From Klebsiella huaxiensis (GTDB taxonomy: Bacteria > Pseudomonadota > Gammaproteobacteria > Enterobacterales > Enterobacteriaceae), in assembly GCF_003261575.2 (NCBI RefSeq), contig NZ_CP036175.1, positions 5,084,001 through 5,148,000 on the forward strand: DNA of 64,000 bases. The letters run 5' to 3'. A model generated the notes under the pieces. The model was not told the DNA's origin. It did not search any database and saw nothing but the letters and a program-made list of their open reading frames with translations. Positions 29,088 to 38,252 of the stretch are shown here, piece by piece (within the stretch, counting starts at the first letter, position 1; the number at the start of each line of letters is the position of its first letter). The translations under genes were made by a program, and so were the position numbers.

Positions 29088-31550
29088 TTAAACTCCTAAC
29101 TTCCATGACAGGGTACGCAGCAGGTCAGCGAATACGCCCGCCGCCGTTACATCGTTACCCGCGCCATAGCCGCGCAGCACCAGTGGCAGCGGCTGATAAT
29201 AGTGGCTGTAAAAGGCCAGCGCGTTCTCGCCGTTTTTCACTTTGAACAGCGGATCGTTGCCGTCAACCGCGGCAATTTTCACGCGGCAGGTGCCATCCTC
29301 TTCGATGTTACCAACATAACGCAAGACTTTACCTTCATCGCGCGCTTTAACGACCCGTGAGGCAAACTCATCATCGAGAGAAGGTAGGCGTGCCATAAAG
29401 CTTTCAACATCGCCGCTGGCGTCAAAACCTGCCGACAGCGCTGGCTCAACGATAATGTCAGACAGCTCCAGCTCACGCCCGGTTTCACGCGCCAGGATCA
29501 GCAGCTTGCGCGCAACATCAACGCCAGAGAGATCATCACGCGGATCCGGTTCGGTGTAGCCCATCTCACGCGCCAGTTTCGTTGCATCAGAGAAACTCAT
29601 GCCTTCATCCAGCTTACCGAAGATAAACGACAACGAGCCGGACAGAATACCGGAGAAGTGCAGCAGCTCATCGCCCGCATTCAGCAGATTTTGCAGGTTT
29701 TCAATGACCGGTAGGCCCGCGCCGACGTTGGTATCGTATAAGAACTTACGCCGAGAGCTGCTCGCGGCATGACGCAGTTGGTGATAGTAATCCAGTGATG
29801 AGGTATTCGCCTTTTTGTTCGGCGTGACCACGTGAAAGCCTTCGCGCAAGAAATCCGCGTACTGATCGGCGACGGACTGGCTGGAGGTACAGTCGACAAT
29901 AACCGGGTTCAACAGGTGATACTCTTTCACCAAACGAATAAGTCGACCCAAATTAAATCCATCTTTGGCCTCCGCCAGCTCATCGCGCCAGTGTTCAAGA
30001 TTGAGACCGTGTACATTGGTCAGCAAAGCGCGAGAATTGGCGACGCCGCAAACGCGCAGATCAATATGTTTACTCTTCAGCCAACTTTGCTGGCGCTTGA
30101 TCTGTTCGATCAACGCGCCGCCAACACCACCGACGCCGATAACAAACACTTCAATAACCTGGTCGGTATTGAACAGCATCTGGTGAGTCACGCGCACGCC
30201 GGTTGTTGCATCATCATTGCTGACAACAACAGAGATAGAACGCTCGGAAGAGCCCTGAGCAATCGCGACAATATTGATGTTGGCGCGCGCCAGCGCGGCA
30301 AAGAACTTGGCGGAGATACCGCGCAGAGTACGCATCCCATCGCCGACAACAGAGATGATCGCCAGACGGTCCATAATAGAAAGCGGTTCCAGTTGGCCCT
30401 CTTTCAGTTCCAGATAGAACTCTTCTTCCATCACCCGCTTCGCCCGCGCGCAGTCGCTCTGCGGTACGCAGAAACTGATGCTGTATTCCGAAGAGGATTG
30501 GGTGATCAAAACGACAGAAATTCCGGCGCGAGACATGGTAGCAAAAACACGCGCCGCCATTCCTACCATGCCTTTCATGCCCGGACCGGAGACGTTGAAC
30601 ATCGCCATATTATTAAGATTGGAGATCCCCTTCACCGGCAGACCATCTTCATCAAGACTCGCACCGATAAGCGTGCCTGGTGCCTGCGGGTTACCCGTAT
30701 TTTTGATTAAACAGGGGATCTGGAACTGGGCGATTGGCGCAATGGTGCGCGGGTGCAGAACTTTGGCACCAAAATAAGAAAGCTCCATCGCTTCCTGATA
30801 AGACATCGACTTCAGCAGGCGCGCATCTGGCACCTGACGAGGGTCGCAGGTATAAACACCATCGACGTCAGTCCAGATTTCACAACAGTCGGCACGCAGG
30901 CAGGCAGCCAGTACCGCGGCGGAGTAGTCAGAACCGTTACGCCCCAGAACCACCAGTTCACCCTTTTCATTGCCCGCGGTGAAACCGGCCATCAGCACCA
31001 TATGGTCTGATGGGATCTGACTGGCGACAATGCGGCGAGTCGATTCAGCGATATCAACTGTGGACTCAAGGTAGTGACCTACTGCTAGCAATTTTTCGAC
31101 TGGGTTAATGACCGTGACGTGATGACCACGCGCTTCCAGCAGACCGGCCATAATCGCGATAGAAAGCTTTTCACCCCGGCAGATTAGCGAAGCATTGACG
31201 CTATCCGGGCACTGCCCAAGCAGGCTGATACCGTGCAGCACATGCTTGATTTGCGCAAACTCTTGCTCAACAAAAATTTTCAGCTGAGCAAGCGGGAAAC
31301 CAGGCTGGGCCTCAGCGAGCCCCTGCAGAAGTTCGGCAAAAATGCGTTCGGCATCGGCGATATTGGTAAGTGCATCCTGACCACCGATCGTTTTCTCAAT
31401 CATCGCAACCAAGTGGTTAGTAATCTTCGCAGGGGCAGAAAGTACGGTGGCTACCTGCCCCTGCCTGGCATTGCTCTCCAGAATATCGGCAACTCGCAGA
31501 AAACGTTCTGCATTTGCCACTGATGTACCGCCGAACTTCAACACACGCAT
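29088..31550 (-). CDS. thrA: Bifunctional aspartokinase I / homoserine dehydrogenase I
   Basis: Catalyses the first and third steps from aspartate to threonine, with both activities inhibited by threonine. It has 820 residues as in E. coli. The kinase domain opens MRVLKFGGTSVANAERFLRV and carries LGRNGSDYSAAVLAACL; two ACT domains follow (around residues 320-460, with IAQGSSERSISVVV). The NAD(P)-binding domain starts VFVIGVGGVGGALIEQI near 468, and the dehydrogenase signature includes GTLSGSLSFIF-like GILSGSLSFIFGKLDEGMSF. It is preceded by the thrL attenuator, so expression follows Thr-tRNA and Ile-tRNA supply. Confidence 0.99.
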   Translation of the reverse strand: MRVLKFGGTSVANAERFLRVADILESNARQGQVATVLSAPAKITNHLVAMIEKTIGGQDALTNIADAERIFAELLQGLAEAQPGFPLAQLKIFVEQEFAQIKHVLHGISLLGQCPDSVNASLICRGEKLSIAIMAGLLEARGHHVTVINPVEKLLAVGHYLESTVDIAESTRRIVASQIPSDHMVLMAGFTAGNEKGELVVLGRNGSDYSAAVLAACLRADCCEIWTDVDGVYTCDPRQVPDARLLKSMSYQEAMELSYFGAKVLHPRTIAPIAQFQIPCLIKNTGNPQAPGTLIGASLDEDGLPVKGISNLNNMAMFNVSGPGMKGMVGMAARVFATMSRAGISVVLITQSSSEYSISFCVPQSDCARAKRVMEEEFYLELKEGQLEPLSIMDRLAIISVVGDGMRTLRGISAKFFAALARANINIVAIAQGSSERSISVVVSNDDATTGVRVTHQMLFNTDQVIEVFVIGVGGVGGALIEQIKRQQSWLKSKHIDLRVCGVANSRALLTNVHGLNLEHWRDELAEAKDGFNLGRLIRLVKEYHLLNPVIVDCTSSQSVADQYADFLREGFHVVTPNKKANTSSLDYYHQLRHAASSSRRKFLYDTNVGAGLPVIENLQNLLNAGDELLHFSGILSGSLSFIFGKLDEGMSFSDATKLAREMGYTEPDPRDDLSGVDVARKLLILARETGRELELSDIIVEPALSAGFDASGDVESFMARLPSLDDEFASRVVKARDEGKVLRYVGNIEEDGTCRVKIAAVDGNDPLFKVKNGENALAFYSHYYQPLPLVLRGYGAGNDVTAAGVFADLLRTLSWKLGV

Positions 31551-31577
31551 GGTTGTAACCCCTTAATCTTTTATCGA

Positions 31578-31613
31578 AAAAAAAGCCCGCACTGTTCAGG
31601 TGCGGGCTTTTTT
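31578..31613 (-). terminator. thr operon attenuator
   Basis: Minus-strand hairpin GCCCGCA / TGCGGGC (31585-31591 and 31601-31607) followed by TTTTTTTTC, between thrL and thrA. Ribosome stalling at Thr or Ile codons in thrL should prevent it from forming, as in E. coli. Confidence 0.95.
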
Positions 31614-31631
31614 CTGTGTTTCCTGTACGCG

Positions 31632-31700
31632 TCAGCCCGCACCGTTACCTGTGGTAATAGTGGTGGTGATAATCGTGGTAATCATGCCGATGCGATTCAT
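31632..31700 (-). CDS. thrL: thr operon leader peptide
   Basis: Regulatory peptide of 22 residues, [20 protein letters not shown] and then AG. It contains seven Thr and five Ile codons ahead of the attenuator and ends in the conserved GNGAG. It differs from the 21-residue E. coli peptide mainly at the N-terminus and in fewer Thr and more Ile. The start is the ATG at 31700, with ACAGAGTACACAACATCC upstream as in E. coli; a second ATG at codon 6 is possible. Confidence 0.95.
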
Positions 31701-31744
31701 GGATGTTGTGTACTCTGTAATTTTTATCTGTCTGTGTCCTGTGC

Positions 31745-31779
31745 CTATATTGGTTAAAGTATCTGTCGACTTAAGTCAA
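31745..31779 (-). promoter_or_regulatory. thr operon promoter
   Basis: On the minus strand, TTGACT (31774-31779) is the -35, and TTTAACCAATAT just downstream holds the -10, very like the E. coli thr promoter. Confidence 0.85.
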
Positions 31780-31912
31780 CGAATTTCTACTTTTAGCCAT
31801 TTTTTGCGCACCCGGTCAATGCGCCATAATCACCTGACAATCCCCCCGGGTTTACGCATAAGGACACATGAAATCAGAACATACAACCATATAAAAATAA
31901 TATGACAGAACT

Positions 31913-32599
31913 TTAATCTGATAGGTTTTTTTCAATATCATGCAATAAACGATGCAGCATCGCAGTATCGCGCTGTTGTAAAAGACCGATTCGCTGCTGT
32001 AGCCAATCGGTAAGTTTTATATCATCCCCAACACCCAGTCGGGTGAGCAAGTCGAGCGTTCTTAGACGTAATGCCTGCAGCTGATTATCATCCACGCCGG
32101 TAGATGTCGCCGGGGTTTGCTGCAACAAAGAGGTCAGTTGATAGCAATACACCATCACCGACTGTCCTAAGTTCAGCGAAGGATAGTCCGCCACCATCGG
32201 TACACCAGTCAACACATCGGCAAGGGCCAGCTCTTCGTTAGTTAGCCCGGAATCTTCACGACCAAACACCAGCGCGGCATGATTCATCCACTGCGCCTTC
32301 TCCTCCAGCAGCGGCAACAGCTGCTGCGGCGTCGCGTAGTAATGGAAACGCGCCCGGCTACGGGCGGTGGTGGCAACAGTAAAATCAACATCATGTAGCG
32401 CCTTCTCCAGGGTGGGATAAGTGCTGATATTATCGAGAATATCCCCGGAGCCGTGTGCAACCCAGCGCGCCGCAGGCTGCAAATGAGCATCGCTATCGAC
32501 GATACGCATGTCGCTAAACCCCATTGTTTTCATTGCTCGTGCTGCAGCACCTACGTTCTCAGCCCGAGCGGGGGACACTAATACAATTGATAAACGCAT
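31913..32599 (-). CDS. lasT: LasT (YjtD), SPOUT-family RNA methyltransferase
   Basis: Predicted tRNA/rRNA ribose methyltransferase of the TrmJ/SpoU class; the target is not established. It has 228 residues, the same as E. coli YjtD. The three SPOUT knot motifs are visible: VSPARAENVGAAARAMKTMG near residue 10, LVFGREDSGLTNEELALADV near 115-134, and YPSLNLGQSVMVYCYQL near 145-160. It lies upstream of thrL on the same strand; the 212-bp gap between them holds the thr promoter. The start ATG at 32599 has a modest ribosome site. Confidence 0.95.
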   Translation of the reverse strand: MRLSIVLVSPARAENVGAAARAMKTMGFSDMRIVDSDAHLQPAARWVAHGSGDILDNISTYPTLEKALHDVDFTVATTARSRARFHYYATPQQLLPLLEEKAQWMNHAALVFGREDSGLTNEELALADVLTGVPMVADYPSLNLGQSVMVYCYQLTSLLQQTPATSTGVDDNQLQALRLRTLDLLTRLGVGDDIKLTDWLQQRIGLLQQRDTAMLHRLLHDIEKNLSD

Positions 32600-32943
32600 T
32601 CGGTTTCTCTTTTACCTTTTTACGCAGCGGAAATATCACTCCACGCGTTCATTTTACGCGTTGAGAATTTACAAATTTGCAACAAAAATCACTAAATTTG
32701 AGTTTGATCACCCATAAAAAAAACTAAACTATTCCCAAGGCCCCACGACACGGAGTATGTTAACAGAACGTCTTTATCCATATGTTTGGCAATGAAATTT
32801 ATGTCAGAGTACGTTTCAGGGCGTTGGATTCATCATATTTATTATTTTCTTAGCGCAACTAATTGAGCCGTGTATGAATTGTGACTATGAATCGCATATC
32901 GATGCAATGATTTCACAAGACTGTTAACGTGCTACAATTGAAC

Positions 32944-32957
32944 TTGATATATGTCAA
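32944..32957 (+). promoter_or_regulatory. FNR-box-like site upstream of arcA
   Basis: TTGATATATGTCAA matches the FNR consensus TTGAT-N4-ATCAA with one mismatch. FNR is known to activate arcA anaerobically in E. coli. A -35/-10 pair (TTGATA at 32944-32949, TTTTAT at 32968-32973) overlaps it. The gap 32600-32998 holds no gene; it carries this site and the divergent lasT leader. Confidence 0.65.
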
Positions 32958-32998
32958 CGAAGCGTAGTTTTATTGGGTGTCAGGACTCTCTTAGCCTG

Positions 32999-33139
32999 TT
33001 ATGTTGCTGTTAAAATGGTTAGGATGACAGCCGTTTTTGACACCGTCGGGTCCAGAGGGAAAGTACCCACGACCGAGCTAATGTTGTTGTTGACGTTGAT
33101 GGAAAGTGCATCAAGAACGCAATTACGTACTTTAGTCAT
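32999..33139 (-). CDS. yjjY: YjjY, 46-residue protein antisense to the arcA leader
   Basis: Short frame of 46 residues (MTKVRNCVLDALSINVNNNI at the start, ending VSKTAVILTILTAT) that matches the E. coli hypothetical protein YjjY in length and nearly all of its sequence. It sits on the strand opposite to arcA, inside the long arcA 5' region, as in E. coli. The C-terminal end is hydrophobic. No strong ribosome site was seen. Conservation may reflect the arcA leader on the other strand rather than a protein, so coding status is uncertain. Confidence 0.55.
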   Translation of the reverse strand: MTKVRNCVLDALSINVNNNISSVVGTFPLDPTVSKTAVILTILTAT

Positions 33140-33234
33140 GTTACGCCGGGCATGTTAATTTGCGACATGTACCAGGCAGGTCAGGGACTTTGGTACTTCC
33201 TGTTTCGATTTAGTTGGCAATTTAGGTAGCAAAC

Positions 33235-33951
33235 ATGCAGACCCCGCACATTCTTATCGTTGAAGACGAGTTGGTAACACGCAACACGTTAAAAAGTATT
33301 TTCGAAGCAGAAGGTTACGATGTATTCGAAGCGACCGATGGCGCGGAAATGCATCAGATCCTGTCTGAAAATGATATCAACCTGGTAATCATGGATATCA
33401 ACCTACCAGGTAAAAATGGCCTCCTGCTAGCGCGCGAACTGCGTGAACAGGCGGACGTCGCGCTGATGTTCCTTACCGGTCGCGATAACGAAGTGGATAA
33501 AATTCTGGGCCTCGAAATCGGTGCCGATGACTATATCACTAAACCGTTCAACCCACGTGAACTGACGATTCGCGCGCGCAACCTGCTCTCTCGTACCATG
33601 AACCTGGGTACCCCGAGCGAAGAGCGCCGTAGCGTAGAAAGCTATAAGTTCAACGGCTGGGAGCTGGATATCAATAGCCGTTCGCTGGTAAGCCCAAATG
33701 GTGAGCAGTACAAGCTGCCGCGCAGTGAATTCCGCGCCATGCTGCACTTCTGCGAAAATCCGGGAAAAATCCAGTCACGTGCAGAACTGCTGAAGAAAAT
33801 GACCGGCCGTGAGCTTAAGCCGCACGACCGTACCGTGGACGTGACCATCCGTCGTATTCGTAAGCATTTTGAGTCCACTCCGGACACCCCGGAAATCATC
33901 GCCACTATCCATGGCGAGGGGTACCGCTTCTGTGGAGACCTGCAGGAATAA
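33235..33951 (+). CDS. arcA: ArcA, anoxic redox response regulator
   Basis: OmpR/PhoB-family response regulator, phosphorylated by ArcB, that represses aerobic respiration genes under low oxygen. It has 238 residues. The receiver domain carries the phospho-acceptor Asp54 in LVIMDINLPGKNG, the acidic pocket Glu10-Asp11 in VEDELV, and Lys in YITKPFNPRE. The winged-helix DNA-binding domain (residues 135-234) shows RTVDVTIRRIRKHFE and GEGYRFCGD. The start ATG at 33235 follows TAGGTAGC. It has a long leader with an FNR-like site and an antisense frame (yjjY), and a bidirectional terminator shared with creD. Confidence 0.99.
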   Translation: MQTPHILIVEDELVTRNTLKSIFEAEGYDVFEATDGAEMHQILSENDINLVIMDINLPGKNGLLLARELREQADVALMFLTGRDNEVDKILGLEIGADDYITKPFNPRELTIRARNLLSRTMNLGTPSEERRSVESYKFNGWELDINSRSLVSPNGEQYKLPRSEFRAMLHFCENPGKIQSRAELLKKMTGRELKPHDRTVDVTIRRIRKHFESTPDTPEIIATIHGEGYRFCGDLQE

Positions 33952-33979
33952 CCCGGTTTTTCTTGCTGTCATAACGTAA

Positions 33980-34008
33980 AAACGGCGCTATTCGCGCCGT
34001 TTTTTTTT
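33980..34008. terminator. Bidirectional terminator between arcA and creD
   Basis: Hairpin ACGGCGC / GCGCCGT with T8 on the plus side and T5 on the minus side, between convergent arcA and creD. It overlaps the creD stop codon. Confidence 0.92.
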
Positions 34009-35386
34009 ATTTCCAGATTCTGAGTTTGTCGTCGCTACCACTATCACCACCGTCATTGCCATCGCCGCCGGGCTGCTCTTCCTTCGGCTTCGGAAGAGAT
34101 AAAGCATACCAGTCGACATGGCGTGTCAGGAACATTAGCGCACTCAACGCCAATAGCAGCACTCCAGTCCCCAACAACAAGGCACTATCTTCCGAACGCA
34201 AGAGCATCCACATCACACCATCCAGCAGTAATAACGCGCAGACGAAAAGCAAACTATTACGCCACCCTTTCATGACGGCATGCAGATACACCCCGTTGAT
34301 TAATGCCCCTATCAGGCTGGCGACAATCCAGGATAGCGTAAAGCCGATATGCTCAGAAAGTGCCAGCAATACTAGGTAGAACATCACTAACGACAGCCCC
34401 ACCAACAGATACTGCATCGGGTGCAAACGACACTGAGTTAAACTTTCGAATACGAAAAATGCCATGAAAGTTAGTGAAATCAAAAGAATGGCATATTTCG
34501 TCGCCCGATCGGTCAGTTGGTACTGATCGGCAGGGGTCGTGACGTTAACATTAAAAGCAGGTAGCTGACGCCACTCAATCTCACGATCGTCTACGAAAAA
34601 ACGGGCCATGTTGTTTGCAAACCAGCTACTTTGCCAGTGCGCACTATAGCCAGAGGGAGTGACCTCACGGTTAACCGGGAGAAAATCGCCGAGAAAACCA
34701 GGGTGCGCCCAGTTGCTGGCCAGTTGTAGTTCACTGTTGCGTCCGATCGGCACCACCGAGAAGCTCCCGGTTCCGTTCAGGTTAAGTGTGAATTCAACAT
34801 CCAGCGTTTTTTGTTCAGATGACAACAACGGCATCGGCATATGAACTCCCTCTCCGCTACCGCTAAGACCGAGTCCGGGTTCTACGGGCAACGCCTCACC
34901 ATTAATCTGCGGCGCGACAATAGCGCCAATCCCGCGCGCATCGCTAACGCCGACCACCATAAAAGGTTGGCCCAATGCAATATTGTCTTTTTTGAGTTCA
35001 GCCAGACGGGAAATATCGAAATGCGCTTTAATTCCGAGATCGTTGTGCCAGATTTGACCTTCATAAATGCCGATTTTCCGCGATTCAACATTCTGCTTTC
35101 CGGTTATCGCCAGCGTTTCTGGCAACCAGTAATGCAGCCAACTACGTTGATACTCAACCTCTTTTTTATCTTCAATGCGGGTCAGCGTCTCGGTAACGGG
35201 AATAGCAATCAGCGGCCCGGTCAGCTTTTGCGGCCCGCTAGTACTGCTCTGCAGAGCATCGACAACATCGCTGCGATAATCCGCGCGTTCAACGATCAGT
35301 TGCCTGACGATCATCAGCGGGATCGACAACAGTAAAATGCATCCCAGCAGGGTGCTCATTTTCCAGAATAGTGGTGATTTCAACAT
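34007..35386 (-). CDS. creD: CreD, inner-membrane protein of the Cre regulon
   Basis: Membrane protein induced by CreBC, linked to envelope integrity and beta-lactam response. It has 459 residues (450 in E. coli), with the start at the ATG at 35386 (MLKSPLFWKMSTLLGC). One N-terminal membrane segment is followed by a large periplasmic domain (WFANNMARFFVDD, TTPADQYQLTDRATKYAILL) and about five C-terminal segments. The C-terminal tail is longer than in E. coli and rich in Gly and Asp (EEQPGGDGNDGGDSGSDD, residues 436-453) before the conserved KLRIWK. A cre tag lies 62 bp upstream. Confidence 0.95.
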   Translation of the reverse strand: MLKSPLFWKMSTLLGCILLLSIPLMIVRQLIVERADYRSDVVDALQSSTSGPQKLTGPLIAIPVTETLTRIEDKKEVEYQRSWLHYWLPETLAITGKQNVESRKIGIYEGQIWHNDLGIKAHFDISRLAELKKDNIALGQPFMVVGVSDARGIGAIVAPQINGEALPVEPGLGLSGSGEGVHMPMPLLSSEQKTLDVEFTLNLNGTGSFSVVPIGRNSELQLASNWAHPGFLGDFLPVNREVTPSGYSAHWQSSWFANNMARFFVDDREIEWRQLPAFNVNVTTPADQYQLTDRATKYAILLISLTFMAFFVFESLTQCRLHPMQYLLVGLSLVMFYLVLLALSEHIGFTLSWIVASLIGALINGVYLHAVMKGWRNSLLFVCALLLLDGVMWMLLRSEDSALLLGTGVLLLALSALMFLTRHVDWYALSLPKPKEEQPGGDGNDGGDSGSDDKLRIWK

Positions 35387-35443
35387 AGCCCTCTCCTTAG
35401 TGATAGGCACACCTTAGATGGGCTATGTGGGGGGAGTTTGAAG

Positions 35444-36868
35444 CTATGTGAAGTGAGCGTGAAGTCTTAGCAAAGCGCACACGCCGCCTTCAGGGCGATT
35501 AAGCAGTTGGATATCCCCCTGATGCAGGCGCGCGACTTCACGAACAAATGCCAGACCCAGGCCACTGCTTTTATGGCCATTTTCACGCGGTAAAGAATAG
35601 AAGCGCTCAAAGATGCGTCCCAGGGCATAATCTGGAATACCGCTACCCGTATCGCTCACCGTTAATAGCACGCCACCATCGCTTTCCTCTGCGCCAAGCA
35701 GGATCTCTCCTTCAACAGGCGTGAAATCAATAGCATTATCCAGCAAATTACCTAGCGCCTGCGCCAGGAGTTCGCTATCCCCCACAACTGACAGATTGGT
35801 CTCCTGCCAGTGGAGAGTGAGCTTTTTCGCCGCTAGCGCTATTTCGCGCTCCTCAGCCAGGCGGCCAAAAAGAGCAGCGACAGAGACAGGACGCCGCGCA
35901 ATCTCTAGCCTGTTTTCAAGACGGGCCTGCTGGAGCAAATTCTCTACCAGCGACTGCATCCGCGCATTTTGCGCGAGGATATTGCCAGTAAAGCGCGCAG
36001 CTATCTCAGGTGGAGGACCTTCATGGAGAATTTCCGCCGCGCCGCGAATTGCCGCCAGCGGACTCTTCAGCTCATGAGTCAGCGCATAAACATAGTTCTC
36101 AATCGCGTTTTTACCCTCCAGCTTGAGACGCATACTCTCCAGTGCTTGCGCCAGCTTACGCAGTTCGCTGCTGCCCACATCCGGCAACGGAACCGGCCGG
36201 TCGGCAGTCACCGAATCTGCATAACGAACCAGCTTACCGATGGAGAAATTAATCCACCACACCATCCCGGCGCCAATCAGTAGTGCAATTCCCAGCAGTG
36301 CCCCACTCGCCCACAGAATACGCCGCTCGCTACGTTTGATAACCGGTACCATGGCCAGGTTGGGTTTGCCGACGCTCAGCACGCCAATAATTCGCCCATG
36401 ATCAGTGACCGGTGCGGCAATATACATAATCGAACTATTATCATCGTTCGGGTCACTGCGCGTGCTTCGCGCACCGTACTGGCCGCGCAATGTGAGCCAG
36501 ACATCGTTCCAGCGAGAGTAGTCTTGTCCCAACGCTTTACCCGTGGAATCAAACACCACCTTCCCCTGCGCATCAGTCATGTAGACGTGATATTCATTGC
36601 GAACTTTGTTAATACCGGCAATGTTGGCGTTGATCGGCTGACGATGAAGCGTTTGAAAGGCCAGGGCCAGGCGTCCATGCTGCGGATCAGCGGAAAGCAA
36701 GTCTTCACGAGCCAATTCAGCAAGCAAGGTCGCGGTATCGATCAACGTGCCTTCCGTTGCCCGCCGCACGCCCGGCTTAATCTCCTGGACGAAAATGGAG
36801 AGAACAAACCACGCCGCAATCGCCACAATCAGAAAATAGCCGAGTAGCAATCGCATTCCGATGCGCAT
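35444..36868 (-). CDS. creC: CreC, sensor histidine kinase
   Basis: Inner-membrane sensor kinase that phosphorylates CreB. It has 474 residues as in E. coli. Two membrane segments (residues 6-25 and about 184-206) enclose a periplasmic PAS-like sensor; a HAMP-like linker follows. The phospho-acceptor is His265 in YALTHELKSPLAAIRGAAEI. ATP-binding N, G1 and G2 boxes are seen as NLLDNAIDF, VSDTGSGIP and SSGLGLAFV. Its start ATG overlaps the creB stop by one base (TGATG). The final codons contain the cre tag that drives creD. Confidence 0.97.
   Translation of the reverse strand: MRIGMRLLLGYFLIVAIAAWFVLSIFVQEIKPGVRRATEGTLIDTATLLAELAREDLLSADPQHGRLALAFQTLHRQPINANIAGINKVRNEYHVYMTDAQGKVVFDSTGKALGQDYSRWNDVWLTLRGQYGARSTRSDPNDDNSSIMYIAAPVTDHGRIIGVLSVGKPNLAMVPVIKRSERRILWASGALLGIALLIGAGMVWWINFSIGKLVRYADSVTADRPVPLPDVGSSELRKLAQALESMRLKLEGKNAIENYVYALTHELKSPLAAIRGAAEILHEGPPPEIAARFTGNILAQNARMQSLVENLLQQARLENRLEIARRPVSVAALFGRLAEEREIALAAKKLTLHWQETNLSVVGDSELLAQALGNLLDNAIDFTPVEGEILLGAEESDGGVLLTVSDTGSGIPDYALGRIFERFYSLPRENGHKSSGLGLAFVREVARLHQGDIQLLNRPEGGVCALLRLHAHFT
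35448..35463 (-). promoter_or_regulatory. cre tag (CreB operator) upstream of creD
   Basis: On the minus strand TTCAC-GCTCAC-TTCAC exactly fits the CreB consensus TTCAC-N6-TTCAC. It overlaps the last codons of creC, 62 bp before the creD start. Confidence 0.9.
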
Positions 36869-37557
36869 CAGAAGCCTCCGAGGCTGTATCCCATGCCGCG
36901 ATGCGTATTGATCGGGGAAACGTTGGGGTTTATTTCACGCAGCTTAGCGCGCAGGGTTTTGATATGGGTATCAACGGTGCGATCGAAGCTCTCGTTCGCA
37001 TCGCCCCATACCTGCTCCATAAGCTGCTGGCGGGAAAATATGCGACCAGGGGCGTGCAGTAGCGTTTTTAACAGCAGAAACTCATAGCGGGTCAGATTCA
37101 ACGATTGACCGCACCACGTCACCAGAGCGGAGGCATCATTAAGCGTAAACTCCCCCACGCGCAGTAGCGGTGAAGGAGCCGCGAATTTCTGCAACCTCCG
37201 CAAAACAGTGCGCACTCTGGCGCAGACTTCACGAGGGGAAAAAGGCTTGGCAATATAATCATCAGCACCGATTTCCAGGCCAAGTAACTTATCCACCTCT
37301 TCACTGCGGGCCGTCAGAAACAGCACCGGTAGCGCCGGATGGCGGGCCAGCAGTCGACGGCATAGTTCAAAGCCGCTGATATCAGGCAGCCCAACATCCA
37401 GAATCGCCAGGTCGGGTATCTGATGGTGAGCCGCATCAAGTGCAGGCAGTCCACGTTCAAACGCCGTAACGATAAAACCTTCCTGTTGGAGCATGTAGAC
37501 CAGCGTATCCGCAATGCTCAACTCATCTTCCACCAACCAGATCCGCGGTTGTTGCAT
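36868..37557 (-). CDS. creB: CreB, response regulator
   Basis: OmpR-family response regulator that activates cre-tagged promoters such as creD, and in Aeromonas and Pseudomonas the blr/ampC systems. It has 229 residues. The receiver domain has Asp54 in LAILDVGLPDISG, Glu10-Asp11 and the Lys in YIAKPFSPREVC. The DNA-binding domain ends RGMGYSLGGF. Twelve bases separate it from creA and its stop overlaps the creC start, so creABC is a tight operon. Confidence 0.97.
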   Translation of the reverse strand: MQQPRIWLVEDELSIADTLVYMLQQEGFIVTAFERGLPALDAAHHQIPDLAILDVGLPDISGFELCRRLLARHPALPVLFLTARSEEVDKLLGLEIGADDYIAKPFSPREVCARVRTVLRRLQKFAAPSPLLRVGEFTLNDASALVTWCGQSLNLTRYEFLLLKTLLHAPGRIFSRQQLMEQVWGDANESFDRTVDTHIKTLRAKLREINPNVSPINTHRGMGYSLGGF

Positions 37558-37569
37558 CGTCGTTCCCTG

Positions 37570-38043
37570 TTATTTATTCCATGGCATAATCGGCACGGCA
37601 CTAATGGCATTCTTCGGCGAGCCGTCAACGATTTTATCCGAATAGGTCAGATAGACCAGCGCGTTACGTTTGGCATCGTAAAAACGCACGACCTGCAGCT
37701 TTTTAAATACCAGCGAGGTACGTTTCTGGAAAACCACATCGCCCTGGGTTTTGCCTTTTTTGATTTTATCCGTCAGCTCAATGGGCCCTACCTGCTGACA
37801 GGATATCGCGGCATCAGAGGTATCTTCCGCCAGCCCTAACCCGCCTTTAATTCCCCCGGTTTTCGCCCGGCTGATATAGCACGTCACGTTCTGGACATCC
37901 GGGTCGTCAAAAGCCTCAACGACTATCTTATGGTCCGGTCCGAGAAACTTAAACACAGTATCCACCGAGCCGATTTGCTCCGCCTGCGCCATCTGACAGC
38001 TGGCCAGTAAAAACATACTCGCAACTAACTTCTTGTATTTCAT
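37570..38043 (-). CDS. creA: CreA, periplasmic protein of the cre operon
   Basis: Exported protein of the CreA family, function unclear. It has 157 residues with a signal peptide (MKYKKLVASMFLLASCQMAQ, cut after AQAE near residue 22). Cys16 in the hydrophobic stretch is followed by QMAQ, which does not make a clean lipobox. The mature protein keeps EIGSVDTVFK-like IGSVDTVFKFLGPDHKIVVE, VTCYISRAKTGGIKGGLG and ISCQQVGPI; the two mature cysteines may pair. First gene of creABC, divergent from rob across 209 bp. Confidence 0.96.
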   Translation of the reverse strand: MKYKKLVASMFLLASCQMAQAEQIGSVDTVFKFLGPDHKIVVEAFDDPDVQNVTCYISRAKTGGIKGGLGLAEDTSDAAISCQQVGPIELTDKIKKGKTQGDVVFQKRTSLVFKKLQVVRFYDAKRNALVYLTYSDKIVDGSPKNAISAVPIMPWNK

Positions 38044-38252
38044 ATTGTTACCATTCTTAAAAATTTAGCTGAGTGATTATCACACATTAAGAAGAAAAGT
38101 TTTATAGATCACAGCTTTACAAAATCACCACCATAACATCTGGAATAATCGCATTTAAAAGCAAAAAAAACACTGAATGCTAAAACATCAAAAAATGCTA
38201 TTATCCGCTACCTTTAGTATCAGGCACCTGAGTTTAAGGATGGGGATATTTT

